DNA of 64,000 bases, taken from assembly GCA_002491565.1 (NCBI GenBank), contig DKWE01000064.1, positions 1 to 64,000 on the forward strand. The letters are read 5' to 3'. This DNA comes from Lachnospiraceae bacterium UBA7160. GTDB lineage: Bacteria > Bacillota > Clostridia > Lachnospirales > Lachnospiraceae. Positions 51,998 to 60,313 of the stretch are shown here, one piece after another. The notes under the pieces are model-generated. The model was given only the letters and a program-made list of their open reading frames with translations. It was not told the DNA's origin and did no database searches. How positions within the stretch are numbered: position 1 is the first letter of the stretch; every line of letters begins with the position of its first letter. The translations under genes were made by a program, and so were the position numbers.

Positions 51998-53224
51998 TTA
52001 AACTGCGAGCGTTACCTTGCGGAAGTTCTTCTTGCCGCGCTTCAGGACAATCCCATCGCCCTCCAGCTTCTCCTTCGCGACGACCGCCTTGACATCTGTC
52101 ACCTTTTCTCCGTCGATCGTCACACCGCCCTGCTCAATCGCGCGGCGTCCCTCAGAGCGCGTCGCGACAAGACCAGACTTGTGCAGCAGGGAGATCACAT
52201 CGATTTCGCCGTCCTGCAGATCTTCTTCCGCGATCTCCGCGGTCGGCATATTGGCCGCATTTCCCATCGAAAACAGCGCCCGTGCGCCCTCCTGCGCCTT
52301 CTTTGCCTCTTCCTCGCCATGTACCAGGCTGGTCAGCTCGTATGCAAGAATTTCCTTTGCCTGGTTGAGCTGGCTGCCTTCCCATTTATCCATCTCATCA
52401 ATCTGCTCCAGCGGCAGGAACGTCAGCATCCGCAGGCATTTCAGAACATCTGCGTCGCCCACGTTTCTCCAGTACTGGTAGAAATCGAATGGGGAAGTCT
52501 TGTTCGGATCAAGCCATACTGCTCCGCTCTGCGTCTTGCCCATTTTCTTGCCCTCGGAATTGAGCAGCAGAGTAATCGTCATCGCATAAGCGTCCTTGCC
52601 GAGCTTGCGGCGGATCAGTTCGGTGCCGCCGAGCATATTGCTCCACTGGTCGTCGCCGCCAAACTGCATGTTGCAGCCGTACCGCTGGAACAGCTGGTAG
52701 AAATCGTAGCTCTGCATGATCATGTAGTTAAATTCCAGGAAGCTTAAGCCGCGCTCCATCCGCTGCTTGTAGCACTCCGCCGTCAGCATCCGATTTACAC
52801 TGAAGTGAGCGCCTACCTCGCGCAGCACCTCGATGTAGTTCAGGTTCATCAGCCAGTCCGCATTATTGACCATCAACGCTTTGCCCTCGGAGAAATCAAT
52901 GAACCGGCTCATCTGCTTCTTGAAGCAGTCACAGTTGTGCTGAATCGTCTCTGTCGTCATCATCTGGCGCATGTCGGACCGCCCGGACGGATCACCGATC
53001 ATGCCTGTGCCTCCGCCGATCAGTGCGATCGGCCGGTTGCCGGCCTCCTGCAGCCGCTTCATCAGACACAGAGCCATAAAGTGTCCCACGTGCAGGCTGT
53101 CCGCCGTTGGGTCAAACCCGATGTAAAACGTTGCCTTTCCATTGTTCACAAGCTCGCGGATCTCCTTCTCATCCGTCACCTGTGCGATCAGTCCTCTTGC
53201 TATCAGTTCCTCGTAAATCTGCAT
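51998..53224 (-). CDS. tyrS: tyrosyl-tRNA synthetase
   Basis: The 408-residue class I synthetase has IGFDPTADSLHVGHF (HIGH-type), GGDDQWSNM, and a KMSKS equivalent GKKMGKTQSG. A C-terminal S4 RNA-binding domain follows (VATRSEGRRAIEQGGVTIDG). It charges tRNA-Tyr. The ATG at 53224 follows AGGAG by 6 nt. A near-duplicate of the first codons (MQIYQE) occurs in frame 13 codons upstream, apparently a small tandem duplication over the start region. Regulated by the T-box leader at 53462-54026. Confidence 0.98.
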   Translation of the reverse strand: MQIYEELIARGLIAQVTDEKEIRELVNNGKATFYIGFDPTADSLHVGHFMALCLMKRLQEAGNRPIALIGGGTGMIGDPSGRSDMRQMMTTETIQHNCDCFKKQMSRFIDFSEGKALMVNNADWLMNLNYIEVLREVGAHFSVNRMLTAECYKQRMERGLSFLEFNYMIMQSYDFYQLFQRYGCNMQFGGDDQWSNMLGGTELIRRKLGKDAYAMTITLLLNSEGKKMGKTQSGAVWLDPNKTSPFDFYQYWRNVGDADVLKCLRMLTFLPLEQIDEMDKWEGSQLNQAKEILAYELTSLVHGEEEAKKAQEGARALFSMGNAANMPTAEIAEEDLQDGEIDVISLLHKSGLVATRSEGRRAIEQGGVTIDGEKVTDVKAVVAKEKLEGDGIVLKRGKKNFRKVTLAV

Positions 53225-53461
53225 GTCTGTTTCTCCTCTCGAAGATTCCTGGTAAATCTGCATACCTGTTGACACAGGCTTCACCGCACGCGAAAGCCAC
53301 GGATTGCTCCGCGCTTTGCGCTCCTGCAATCCTACCCGTATTCACAATCCGGGCTATCGCCCTACTTGTTCATACGGGTTAGCGTCTCTGGTGCTCAGCC
53401 ATCTGGACGCACAAGTGCGCCCATCTGTCTGTTCACCGAGACTGGCTTTCATAGTAAAATA

Positions 53462-54026
53462 AGCGGGAGCCATACAACCCACCTGATGAGCCATACGGCT
53501 CCCGCCCTGCTATTCATAAGGACGAGAAATCTCCCGTGTTACCACCTTACTTCACAGACAGCTCACACTGCCTGCCTCACTGGGTACTGCATACCCTGAC
53601 CTGTATAACGGCTGTCACCCCGCCGCAGCCTACCCGACCCGCGCTGTCCATCTGACTGATATCGCCTGACATCCGGCATCTGCCCACTGCAAAACCGCCA
53701 CTCTAACGCTTTTGCCTCATGGCCTCTGCCTCATAACCTCGTCTTAAAACTTTACCTCCTGGCTTCTGCTTTACGGCTCTGTCCTCATAGACTCGCCTTA
53801 AAGCCTTTCCCTTTTTGGCTTCTGCCTTACAGCTCTGACCTTACAGTTCCGTTTTAAAGACTTCATTTTACAATATCTTTCTTTGTCTGGATCAGCCCTG
53901 CCGCTCAGTGCGGAGCTCCGGGATGTATTCAAAAACGGTCTCCGCGCGCACCTCTCATCTGCCGGTTACTTTCTGTGCCTTCCGCCGTCTCCTACTTGTT
54001 CCCTTCCACGCTTTTCAAAATGATAC
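53462..54026 (-). promoter_or_regulatory. tyrosine T-box riboswitch leader of tyrS, enlarged by repeats
   Basis: The transcript from the promoter at 54033-54061 has a stem I region with the specifier loop GAA-UAC-A (TAC codon for tyrosine, complement of 53925-53927). The T-box itself, AAGGTGGTAACACGGG, is the complement of 53533-53548 and is followed by the usual TTCTCGTCCTT. The terminator is a GCGGGAGCC/GGCTCCCGC stem with a TTATTTT tail (53457-53505). Uncharged tRNA-Tyr should stabilise the antiterminator. The stretch between stem I and the T-box is unusually long (about 360 nt) and contains direct repeats at 53700-53860. Another 230 nt separate the terminator from the ATG. Confidence 0.93.
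53700..53860 (-). repeat. 54/56-nt direct repeats inside the tyrS T-box leader
   Basis: Units 53721-53774 and 53775-53830 share (transcript sense) GTAAxGCAGAAGCCA, TTTTAAGxCGAG, and TATGAGGxCAGAGGCC. Partial copies flank both sides. Their place between stem I and the antiterminator means the sensing parts are spared. Confidence 0.8.
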
Positions 54027-54032
54027 TTTTTC

Positions 54033-54061
54033 AGTATAATTACAACCCTTCCATTTGTCAA
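54033..54061 (-). promoter_or_regulatory. sigma-A promoter of tyrS
   Basis: TTGACA (54056-54061), 17 bp, TATACT (54033-54038), which sets the leader start near 54026. Confidence 0.85.
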
Positions 54062-54091
54062 TAGACGATTTCAGAATGGCGCCCCCAAGTC

Positions 54092-55483
54092 TTACCGGAA
54101 CGGCATGTACGCATCACTCGCATTGCGGATCACGCGCGTGCAGACCGCCTCTCCTTCTGCTGCCAGCTTCTCCTCATCGATGCCCTGCAGCTCGCCGTCC
54201 TTGAAGACCACCTTTCCGTTGATCATGGTCATCCAGACCGGACCGGTCACGCCGACTCTCGGAAGGAAGTTCTTCGGATCGTGAAGCGCGCCCGCATACT
54301 CCAGCTTTTCCGTATCCACAAGGAACAAATCCGCCGCCTTGCCCGGCTCCAGGCTTCCAAGATCCGGTCTGCCAAGCGTCTTTGCTCCCTCGACCGTCGC
54401 CATTTTCAGGATATCATAGGCGCTCACGCTGCCGCCGCGCTCCTTATTGTAATATGCCTGCATCAGATATGCGATCCGCATCGCATCCAGCAGATTCGAG
54501 CTGTCATTCGTCGCAGAGCCGTCGCATCCGAGGCTGATGCAGACACCGGCCTTTTGCATTTCCTTCATATTGAGAATCGGGAACCCGCCCAGAATCGCGG
54601 GACTCGGGCAGTGGGACACTCCGGTACCATGTTCCGCCAGCACACGGTGCTCCTCCGGAAGCAGCTCCCAGCAGTGCGCATACCAGACATCCTCTCCGAT
54701 AAAGCCGATGTCCTGGCACCACTCCAGCGTCCGCTTCCCGTAGCGCGCCACGATACCTTCCGTCTCCCCCTCGCCGAGGTGGGTATGCATCCGCAGCCCA
54801 AGCTGTCTCGCCAGCGGCACCGTGTCGATAAACGTATCCGCACAGCAATTGATCGGCTGGCACGGCGCCATCACAATCTGGCTCATGGAAAACGGCTTCG
54901 GATCATGATAAGCCGCCGCAAGCCGCTCGCAGTCCTTCAGAAATTCTTCCGACGTCTCACACATCTCGTCCGGGATAGAGCTTCCATCGCAGCGCCGGAG
55001 CGTATTGCCCCCTCTTCCTGCATGATAACGGATGCCAAGCAGCTTCGCCGCCTCCATCTGGCGGTCCACCGGCTCCTTTCCGGTCTTCGTCGTGTAGCAG
55101 TACTGATGGTCAAAAGCACAAGTGCACCCGTGCTTGATCAGATCCGCAAACGACGTCAATGTAGAATAGTAAATCACATCATTATCGATGATCCGGAAAA
55201 TCCGGTAGATCTTGTCGATCCAGTCCATAACCGTCAGGCTCGGATAATCGATCGTGATTAAGTTTCGGACAAACGTTTGGAAAAAATGATGGTGCGTATT
55301 AATCAGGCCGGGATACACAAACTTTCCCGCCGCGTCCACCACCTGCGCGCCCTCCGATGAAAGCCCCTTCCCGATCGCCTCAATCTGCGGTCCGTCGATC
55401 AGGATATCACTATCCCGGAACACCTGGTCTGTCCCGTCGCACGTCACAATTGCCTTTGCATTTTTAATCAGTATCTTTGCCAT
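54092..55483 (-). CDS. amidohydrolase, 8-oxoguanine deaminase/TrzN-like
   Basis: This 463-residue metal-dependent deaminase has YPGLINTHHHFFQTFVRN (HxH), MHTHLGEGETEG, WYAHCWEL, GTGVSHCPSPAILG and LGCDGSATNDSSNLLD with the catalytic Asp. This set fits the guanine/8-oxoguanine deaminase and hydroxytriazine hydrolase branch. Purine salvage or oxidised-base clearance is the likely role; the exact substrate is inferred. The ATG at 55483 follows AAGGAGGG by 5 nt. Confidence 0.9.
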   Translation of the reverse strand: MAKILIKNAKAIVTCDGTDQVFRDSDILIDGPQIEAIGKGLSSEGAQVVDAAGKFVYPGLINTHHHFFQTFVRNLITIDYPSLTVMDWIDKIYRIFRIIDNDVIYYSTLTSFADLIKHGCTCAFDHQYCYTTKTGKEPVDRQMEAAKLLGIRYHAGRGGNTLRRCDGSSIPDEMCETSEEFLKDCERLAAAYHDPKPFSMSQIVMAPCQPINCCADTFIDTVPLARQLGLRMHTHLGEGETEGIVARYGKRTLEWCQDIGFIGEDVWYAHCWELLPEEHRVLAEHGTGVSHCPSPAILGGFPILNMKEMQKAGVCISLGCDGSATNDSSNLLDAMRIAYLMQAYYNKERGGSVSAYDILKMATVEGAKTLGRPDLGSLEPGKAADLFLVDTEKLEYAGALHDPKNFLPRVGVTGPVWMTMINGKVVFKDGELQGIDEEKLAAEGEAVCTRVIRNASDAYMPFR

Positions 55484-55552
55484 AAAGCCCTCCTTCATGT
55501 TTTTTCACACACTCAGCATTATTTTACGATATAGCTTTGACGCCTTTGTCCC

Positions 55553-55581
55553 ATTATACTCCAAGAAAAAAAGAGGAGCAA
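55553..55581 (-). promoter_or_regulatory. promoter of the deaminase gene, sharing sequence with the M42 promoter
   Basis: TTGCTC (55576-55581), 17-bp spacer ending CTTTTTTTCTTGGAG, TATAAT (55553-55558). Spacer and flanks closely match the promoter at 57195-57222. The T-tract is also the tail of a stem AGAGGAAAGCC/GGCTTgcTCCTCT that should terminate the preceding gene. Confidence 0.65.
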
Positions 55582-55618
55582 GCCGTTTATTCGGTCATCC
55601 ACTATAGGCTTTCCTCTG
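55582..55618 (-). terminator. terminator of the M42/Panacea operon
   Basis: AGAGGA-AAGCC (near 55607-55618) can pair with GGCTT-gc-TCCTCT (55571-55584), followed by seven Ts, immediately after the stop codon at 55621. It overlaps the next gene's promoter. Confidence 0.6.
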
Positions 55619-55620
55619 CT

Positions 55621-55971
55621 TCAGGATGCCTTATCCAGCATATCAAGGATGTAGGTCTTCAGCCCCTCTTCCGTTCCTATCCCGTATTTACGGTTTATGG
55701 TTTCATAATATTTCATGATACGTTCCTTCTGCAAAAGTTCACTCGAAGGAATACTGTCTCCATAACCCTTTCTGGCTTCCTTCCACGGATCCTCATTGTG
55801 TGTGATCCGCTCCAGTGCCTTTCCACTATACATGCCGAATGTATTCACCACAAGGTCAATTACATCCTTTTCTTCTTCCGTCAGGGAATCCGCAGTTCCT
55901 TCAAACAGAGCAAACCGCGCATCATCAATCGGATTATATTTGAAATCCCTGAAATTTAATGCACTTTTCAT
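55621..55971 (-). CDS. truncated Panacea (SocA/GepA-like, DUF4065) domain protein
   Basis: The 116 residues match only the C-terminal half of the Panacea domain: FRDFKYNPIDD, then LTEEEKDVIDLVVNTFGMYS and the hallmark ITHNEDPWKEAR, ending with a MKYYE-like helix. Full-length members (150-200 residues) begin with a segment of the type ITNLKLQKLLYY, absent here. Panacea proteins are antitoxins or protease adaptors, but the partner and first half are missing. Its ATG directly follows the stop of the M42 peptidase gene (TAA-ATG), so it is translated by coupling. Confidence 0.75.
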   Translation of the reverse strand: MKSALNFRDFKYNPIDDARFALFEGTADSLTEEEKDVIDLVVNTFGMYSGKALERITHNEDPWKEARKGYGDSIPSSELLQKERIMKYYETINRKYGIGTEEGLKTYILDMLDKAS

Positions 55972-57078
55972 TTACAAATTGTCCTGTAAGATCGACAAGT
56001 AGGCATCCTTTCTCAAAATCACATTCTGCATATCCAGCGTCAGTCTGCGGATCACCTCCGCCGCCATGCTGATGCAGGCGTTCATATCACTCATGGAACA
56101 ATAATTATATGGTGTATGCACGTATCGGCTCGGCACGCCGAGCACCAACACCGGAACTGCACCTTCCACAAGACTAATCCGCCCTGCATTGGTGCTGCCG
56201 CCTCTTCTTACTGCGTCCTGATACGGAATACCGCACGCATCGCCGACGGCATGGGCCAGATCAATAAATTGATCATTTGAAATATAGCTGTTGTCCCGCC
56301 TGCGAATCTGCGTACCGCGCTTGAGCTGCCCCTGCGCCACTCCGTCCGGAAAGATCCCGTCATCGGACGGAGACCCCTCGAACAGAATGCAGAGATCCGG
56401 CTTTACCGTTTGCGCCGTCACCTGTGCGCCGCGCATCCCCACTTCCTCCTGCGAAGCAAACGCACCAATGACATCGACCGGAAGCTCCTTTTCCCGGGCG
56501 AGCTCCTGCAATGTCCCGATGATGCAGGCACAGCCGGCACGGTTATCAAACGCCTTGCCAAAGCAGATATCATGCTCCTGATCGTAATGAAACTTTACTT
56601 CCGGCACCGCAGGATCACCGATGTGAATCCCATACTCCTCGATCACCTCTCTGCGGCTGGACGCCCCAACATCCAGAAATACATCCTCGATTGTCTGATT
56701 CCGCATCGCCTCGGCCTGCGATGCAAAATGCACCGGAACCGAGGTCGTCACCGCACGCACCAGCTTCCCCGTTCGCGTCCGGATCAAGTACGCATGAGCC
56801 GGGATCGTACTCATATGCATGCCGCCTTGCAACAGAACAGACAACCGCCCATTTTCATGAATCGCCTGTACCATCAGACCGCACTCATCCGTGTGCGCAT
56901 CCAGCATGACCACCGGTCGCTTTCCTGTATTCCCCGGGAGCGCTGCGTACAGATTATACATCGCATCGCTGCTCAGCTTCATGTCCTTCAGATAACCGGC
57001 AGCAGTCCGGATCACGTCCCGCTCGAAACCGCTCGGACCGAATGCATTGGACAGCGCCTCCAAAATCTTTACGTCCAT
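55972..57078 (-). CDS. M42 family metallopeptidase (glutamyl/deblocking aminopeptidase)
   Basis: The 368-residue protein has di-metal site motifs MLDAHTDECG, KAFDNRAGC, catalytic ASQEEVGMRGA and metal-binding LFEGSPSDD and RYVHTPYN. Members form large tetrahedral cytoplasmic peptidases that trim peptides. The ATG at 57078 follows AGGAGG by 7 nt. Confidence 0.94.
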   Translation of the reverse strand: MDVKILEALSNAFGPSGFERDVIRTAAGYLKDMKLSSDAMYNLYAALPGNTGKRPVVMLDAHTDECGLMVQAIHENGRLSVLLQGGMHMSTIPAHAYLIRTRTGKLVRAVTTSVPVHFASQAEAMRNQTIEDVFLDVGASSRREVIEEYGIHIGDPAVPEVKFHYDQEHDICFGKAFDNRAGCACIIGTLQELAREKELPVDVIGAFASQEEVGMRGAQVTAQTVKPDLCILFEGSPSDDGIFPDGVAQGQLKRGTQIRRRDNSYISNDQFIDLAHAVGDACGIPYQDAVRRGGSTNAGRISLVEGAVPVLVLGVPSRYVHTPYNYCSMSDMNACISMAAEVIRRLTLDMQNVILRKDAYLSILQDNL

Positions 57079-57194
57079 TTCTTTCCTCCTACACATTTAT
57101 CCACAGTCCTTTCTGCCAAACGGATTACTTTATATCTTATGCCACCTCTAGAATCTATATCGTCAGTCTGGACCTTGGAATTGATTCTGCCAAC

Positions 57195-57222
57195 ATCATA
57201 CTCCAAGAAAAAAGAGGGACAA
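57195..57222 (-). promoter_or_regulatory. promoter upstream of the M42 gene, overlapping a terminator-like hairpin
   Basis: TTGTCC (57217-57222), 16-bp spacer CTCTTTTTTCTTGGAG, TATGAT (57195-57200). AAAGAGGG and CCCTCTTT around CTTGT would form a hairpin with a T-run just before it. The rest of 57079-57480 has only a small CGATGC-AGTG-GCATCG hairpin (57394-57409). Confidence 0.55.
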
Positions 57223-57480
57223 GCCCTCTTTCTTCCCGATCATTCCATTATCTGTCTCCTCGTTACTATTCACGCATCCCCGGACGAGAAGTATGGTCCC
57301 AAGTTTTGCAGGCTCTCATCGTTCGTCTACAGGTTCTAAGACTTCCGAAGACCTTCGCAAAATAATTTTCATCGGCTAGGCGGCTGAATGAGGCGATGCA
57401 GTGGCATCGTCGATGGAAGCAGGCCAGTCCGATGGAAAATCAGGCAAGGAAGTTTGACTGAATATAAGCGTGTTAGTACA

Positions 57481-57672
57481 CTAGCACTCCTTGCGCGGCT
57501 CTGTCACGAGCGCCGGCTCCACCTCAAAGGTATAGCCGCACTCACACTTGGACTCCTCTGCGATTCTTCCCTTAATCGTAAATACCTCGACCTCCTTGCC
57601 GCAGTTCGGGCAGATCCTGTCCTCCGGCACCGGTGTTCTGTACTTCTCCTCACATCCATCTAAGATTGCCAT
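57481..57672 (-). CDS. small zinc-ribbon protein
   Basis: The 63 residues contain ICPNCGKEVEVFTIKGR followed by KCECGYTF, a four-cysteine zinc ribbon. GGAGG precedes the ATG at 7 nt. The function is unknown; such proteins often bind nucleic acid or act as small regulators. Confidence 0.78.
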   Translation of the reverse strand: MAILDGCEEKYRTPVPEDRICPNCGKEVEVFTIKGRIAEESKCECGYTFEVEPALVTEPRKEC

Positions 57673-57875
57673 AAAAATTCCTCCTCTCAGTCTGCGCTGG
57701 TGCGCTTAAGTTTTCTCACTCATACTACCAGCAACCGGCCGCAGTGTCAACAAATTCCTGCCAGCCTGCTATGACTCCGCTTGCACTGCAGCTACAGCTC
57801 AGTAATCAAATGAAACTCCCGCAAAGATGCCAATTGTTAGCATCTCTACAGGAGTAATCTACATCAAGCTTTTTC

Positions 57876-58394
57876 TCAGTCTATTCTGTGATTCGATACT
57901 ATCCTCAGCACCTTCTCCGGCACGACCTCCCAGGCCCGGTAACAGTAGCTGCCCTCTTCATCTTCAAATAAAAGCAGCGCATCTGTCGTACGGCCTTCAT
58001 TGGACTCCTTAAGCGCCGGAACCACCCACATAAGGAGCGTTGTTCCATTGCCATAGTCCAGCTTCAGATCCGGCGTCTCCTGCGGAGGATCCGAAAGCGT
58101 GCGTCCCGTCCCGGCGCCGCTGACCTGATTGTAAATATCGTAACCTCCCGTGCCGTCAATTGCGAACATCTCGCCTTCCAGCTCGGCCAGGAGCGTTCCC
58201 TGCTCATACGCATAGACCGTCGCGTTTGAAAGCCGCTCAATATAATTCCAGAAATCTCTCCGGTACTTCCCAGCCCAGATGACCGGAATCACGCAGGCAA
58301 TGATTACAATCGTTGCCGCTGCCAGAGTGATCGGCATGATCCGGTCCCGCCTCTGGCGCGGCTTTCTTACCATTTCATACATATCTCCGCTCAT
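57876..58394 (-). CDS. membrane-anchored protein of unknown function
   Basis: This 172-residue protein has a basic cytoplasmic N-terminus (RKPRQRRDRIM), one helix (PITLAAATIVIIACVIPVIW) and an outside domain with GTGGYDIYNQVSGAG and a C-terminal acidic beta part. No family is recognised. The ATG at 58394 follows AAGGAG by 5 nt. A candidate promoter (TTGATG-17-TAATTA) lies about 70 nt upstream. Confidence 0.7.
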   Translation of the reverse strand: MSGDMYEMVRKPRQRRDRIMPITLAAATIVIIACVIPVIWAGKYRRDFWNYIERLSNATVYAYEQGTLLAELEGEMFAIDGTGGYDIYNQVSGAGTGRTLSDPPQETPDLKLDYGNGTTLLMWVVPALKESNEGRTTDALLLFEDEEGSYCYRAWEVVPEKVLRIVSNHRID

Positions 58395-58604
58395 ACCCAC
58401 TCCTTCCCAGCCAGCATGAAACGCATACTACTCATACGCAGTTACACTTATAGGTACATAATTACAGAAAAACTGCACAAACATCAAGAAACATACTATG
58501 TGTTGACTAGCTCTATGCTTTCACTATACGGAAGATGCCAGGGTACTGAATATCCTGGGAATCATCACTTGGCACCAGGTAAATCAAACATATGGACTTG
58601 TCAT

Positions 58605-59345
58605 CTAAATATACCGCCGCTTAATTTCTTCAAATTTCTCCGCGGTAAGCAGCGCATCCTCCTTCCTGCCCTGGAACCGCACTATATAGGTCCATCTTCC
58701 ATATGGCTCGATCTTGCGGATCCGCGACAGATTAATGATATACGATTTGTGGCTGCGCAGGAATTGCTCCGGGTCAAGACGGCGCTCCAGGTCCGCAAGG
58801 CTCGCACTCGTCACATAGCTGTCCCTCTCCGTGTAAATCACGCTCGCATTGTTTTCCCGCTGGATCAGGATAATATCATCGACCGGGATAAAGCTCATGC
58901 TTTCCTTGCCCTTCACCAGCAATTTGTCGCGTCTATGCTGCGGCCGGACCACCTTTTCCTCCTGCTCGCACGGAACCGGAACCGACAACGAAACGATGCG
59001 CTCCAGCGTCTGGCTGACGCGTTCCAGTGCAAATGGCTTGATCAGGTAATCGAAAGCATACAGTTCAAATGCCTCCTGCATAAATTCTGCGTGCGCAGTG
59101 GCAAAGATGATCTTCACCTTCGGATTCAGATCCGTCAGAATGCGCGCACACTCGATTCCACTCTGCTCGCCAATCGCAATATCGAGAAATACCACCTCCG
59201 GCTGCAGACGGCGGAACTGGATGATCGCATCTGCAATCTCCCCGCATTCCGCTGCCACCTGAAATTCCTGGTGCTTCTCTATGACTTTTCGAAGGAGAAG
59301 ACGCATTCCCGCGTCATCCTCAACCAGCATGACCTTGATTGCCAT
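58605..59345 (-). CDS. LytTR-family response regulator
   Basis: The 246-residue regulator has a receiver domain (MLVEDDAGMR acidic pocket, phospho-Asp in VVFLDIAIGE, Lys in DYLIKPF) and a C-terminal LytTR DNA-binding domain (FIPVDDIILIQRENN, LRSHKSYIINLSRI). It is the expected partner of the kinase at 62029, with three genes between. The 5' end of this gene has two decaying direct copies immediately upstream (59346-59554). Confidence 0.93.
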   Translation of the reverse strand: MAIKVMLVEDDAGMRLLLRKVIEKHQEFQVAAECGEIADAIIQFRRLQPEVVFLDIAIGEQSGIECARILTDLNPKVKIIFATAHAEFMQEAFELYAFDYLIKPFALERVSQTLERIVSLSVPVPCEQEEKVVRPQHRRDKLLVKGKESMSFIPVDDIILIQRENNASVIYTERDSYVTSASLADLERRLDPEQFLRSHKSYIINLSRIRKIEPYGRWTYIVRFQGRKEDALLTAEKFEEIKRRYI

Positions 59346-59560
59346 TTGCTATCCCCATCCTTTTCTTCCACTGCTGTCTGAAACTCCAGGTTCTTCTCTA
59401 TGATCTGAAGCGGCAGTTCATTCCTCCTTATTCCTGGACAACATGCTCTTGATTGCCCATCGCTATGCCTTCTGAACCTCAGCCTCTGCTCTATAATTTT
59501 AAAACGGCAATTCACTTCCCCGTCATCCAGGTCCGGTATGACCTTGCCCGACATTCGCTA
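59346..59560 (-). repeat. two decayed tandem copies of the response-regulator 5' end
   Basis: Copy 2 (59460-59346) starts ATGGGCAATCAAGAGCATG and runs through CATAGAGAAGAACCTGGA and TTTCAGACAGC, matching codons 1-38 of the real gene (ATGGCAATCAAGGTCATG, CATAGAGAAGCACCAGGA, TTTCAGGTGGC). Copy 3 (about 59554-59461) reads MSGKVIPDLDDGE and FKIIEQRLRFR, matching MAIKVMLVEDDAG and RKVIEKHQEFQ. The period is about 94-115 bp; both copies carry frame or stop defects. Confidence 0.85.
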
Positions 59561-60131
59561 TCCTTCTCTTCCTCCTCTGTCTTGAGACTGGCTCCCCGAG
59601 TATCTCCGACCAGACCACAGCCTCCCGCAGAGCCTCCGGTGAGAGACTGTCACCAACCTCTGCGCAGGAACTCTTGCCGCCGCGTGTTCTGGCATATGCT
59701 GCACCGCCCGGCGTTCTTCCGTACAGCGCTGCGTCTCCAGAGTTCCTGCCGCTCGCCGCTATTCCGCCGGATGCGGCCGCACCATCGGATATCATGCTGC
59801 CCGAAGCACCGCCGGATGTACCGCTGCCCGCTTGCCTCTCTTCCCCGGAATCTGTCTCCTTGCCCTCTCTCTTTTTTCCCTCTGCCTGAGCTTTGCCTTT
59901 CTTTTTCTTCTTTTTCTTCTTTTTGGCGCCCTCTTTTTCCGAATTGCTCTTTTTATCCATACTTCCTGCCTCCAGCTCTGACTTTTCCTTCCGCATCAGA
60001 CCTTTCAGCCGTTCCTCCGGAGTCGAACCGAACGCAATAGTCCCCAGCCCTCCAAGCGGCACCTTATTCGAGAGGCTCTGCATCTGGCTCTCAATATACA
60101 TCTTATTCATATTGAAAAATGAATTTCCCAT
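59523..60131 (-). CDS. lysine-rich hypothetical protein of the FloA/TCS cluster
   Basis: The 202 residues have conserved-looking ends, MNKMYIESQMQSLSNKVPLG and LSPEALREAVVWSEILGEPV, joined by a polylysine tract (AKKKKKKKKKGK) and a Gly/Ser/Ala-rich linker. No family is recognised; the basic stretch may contact nucleic acid or membrane. GGGAGGAGG precedes the ATG. Its stop lies inside decayed copy 3 of the response-regulator duplication, so its last residues may be altered by that event. Confidence 0.72.
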   Translation of the reverse strand: MGNSFFNMNKMYIESQMQSLSNKVPLGGLGTIAFGSTPEERLKGLMRKEKSELEAGSMDKKSNSEKEGAKKKKKKKKKGKAQAEGKKREGKETDSGEERQAGSGTSGGASGSMISDGAAASGGIAASGRNSGDAALYGRTPGGAAYARTRGGKSSCAEVGDSLSPEALREAVVWSEILGEPVSRQRRKRRIANVGQGHTGPG

Positions 60132-60313
60132 ACTCCTCCTCCCGCCCCTGGCGCATCTGGACTTCTACAACAGTCACAGCAGCATAGCTCCGGCCCACCT
60201 TCCGGCCCTCAACAGCTGCATTTACTCCCGCCGCACAGCCATTTATCCACTGTGGCGCGCTTCTGCGACTGACTTATCCACAGGGAGCCGCAGCATCCCT
60301 GTGGATCCTTTGA

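Noticed and set aside
58530..58555. Terminator near 58.5 kb (CCAGG/CCTGG).
   Set aside because: A 5-bp stem with a long loop and no T-run.
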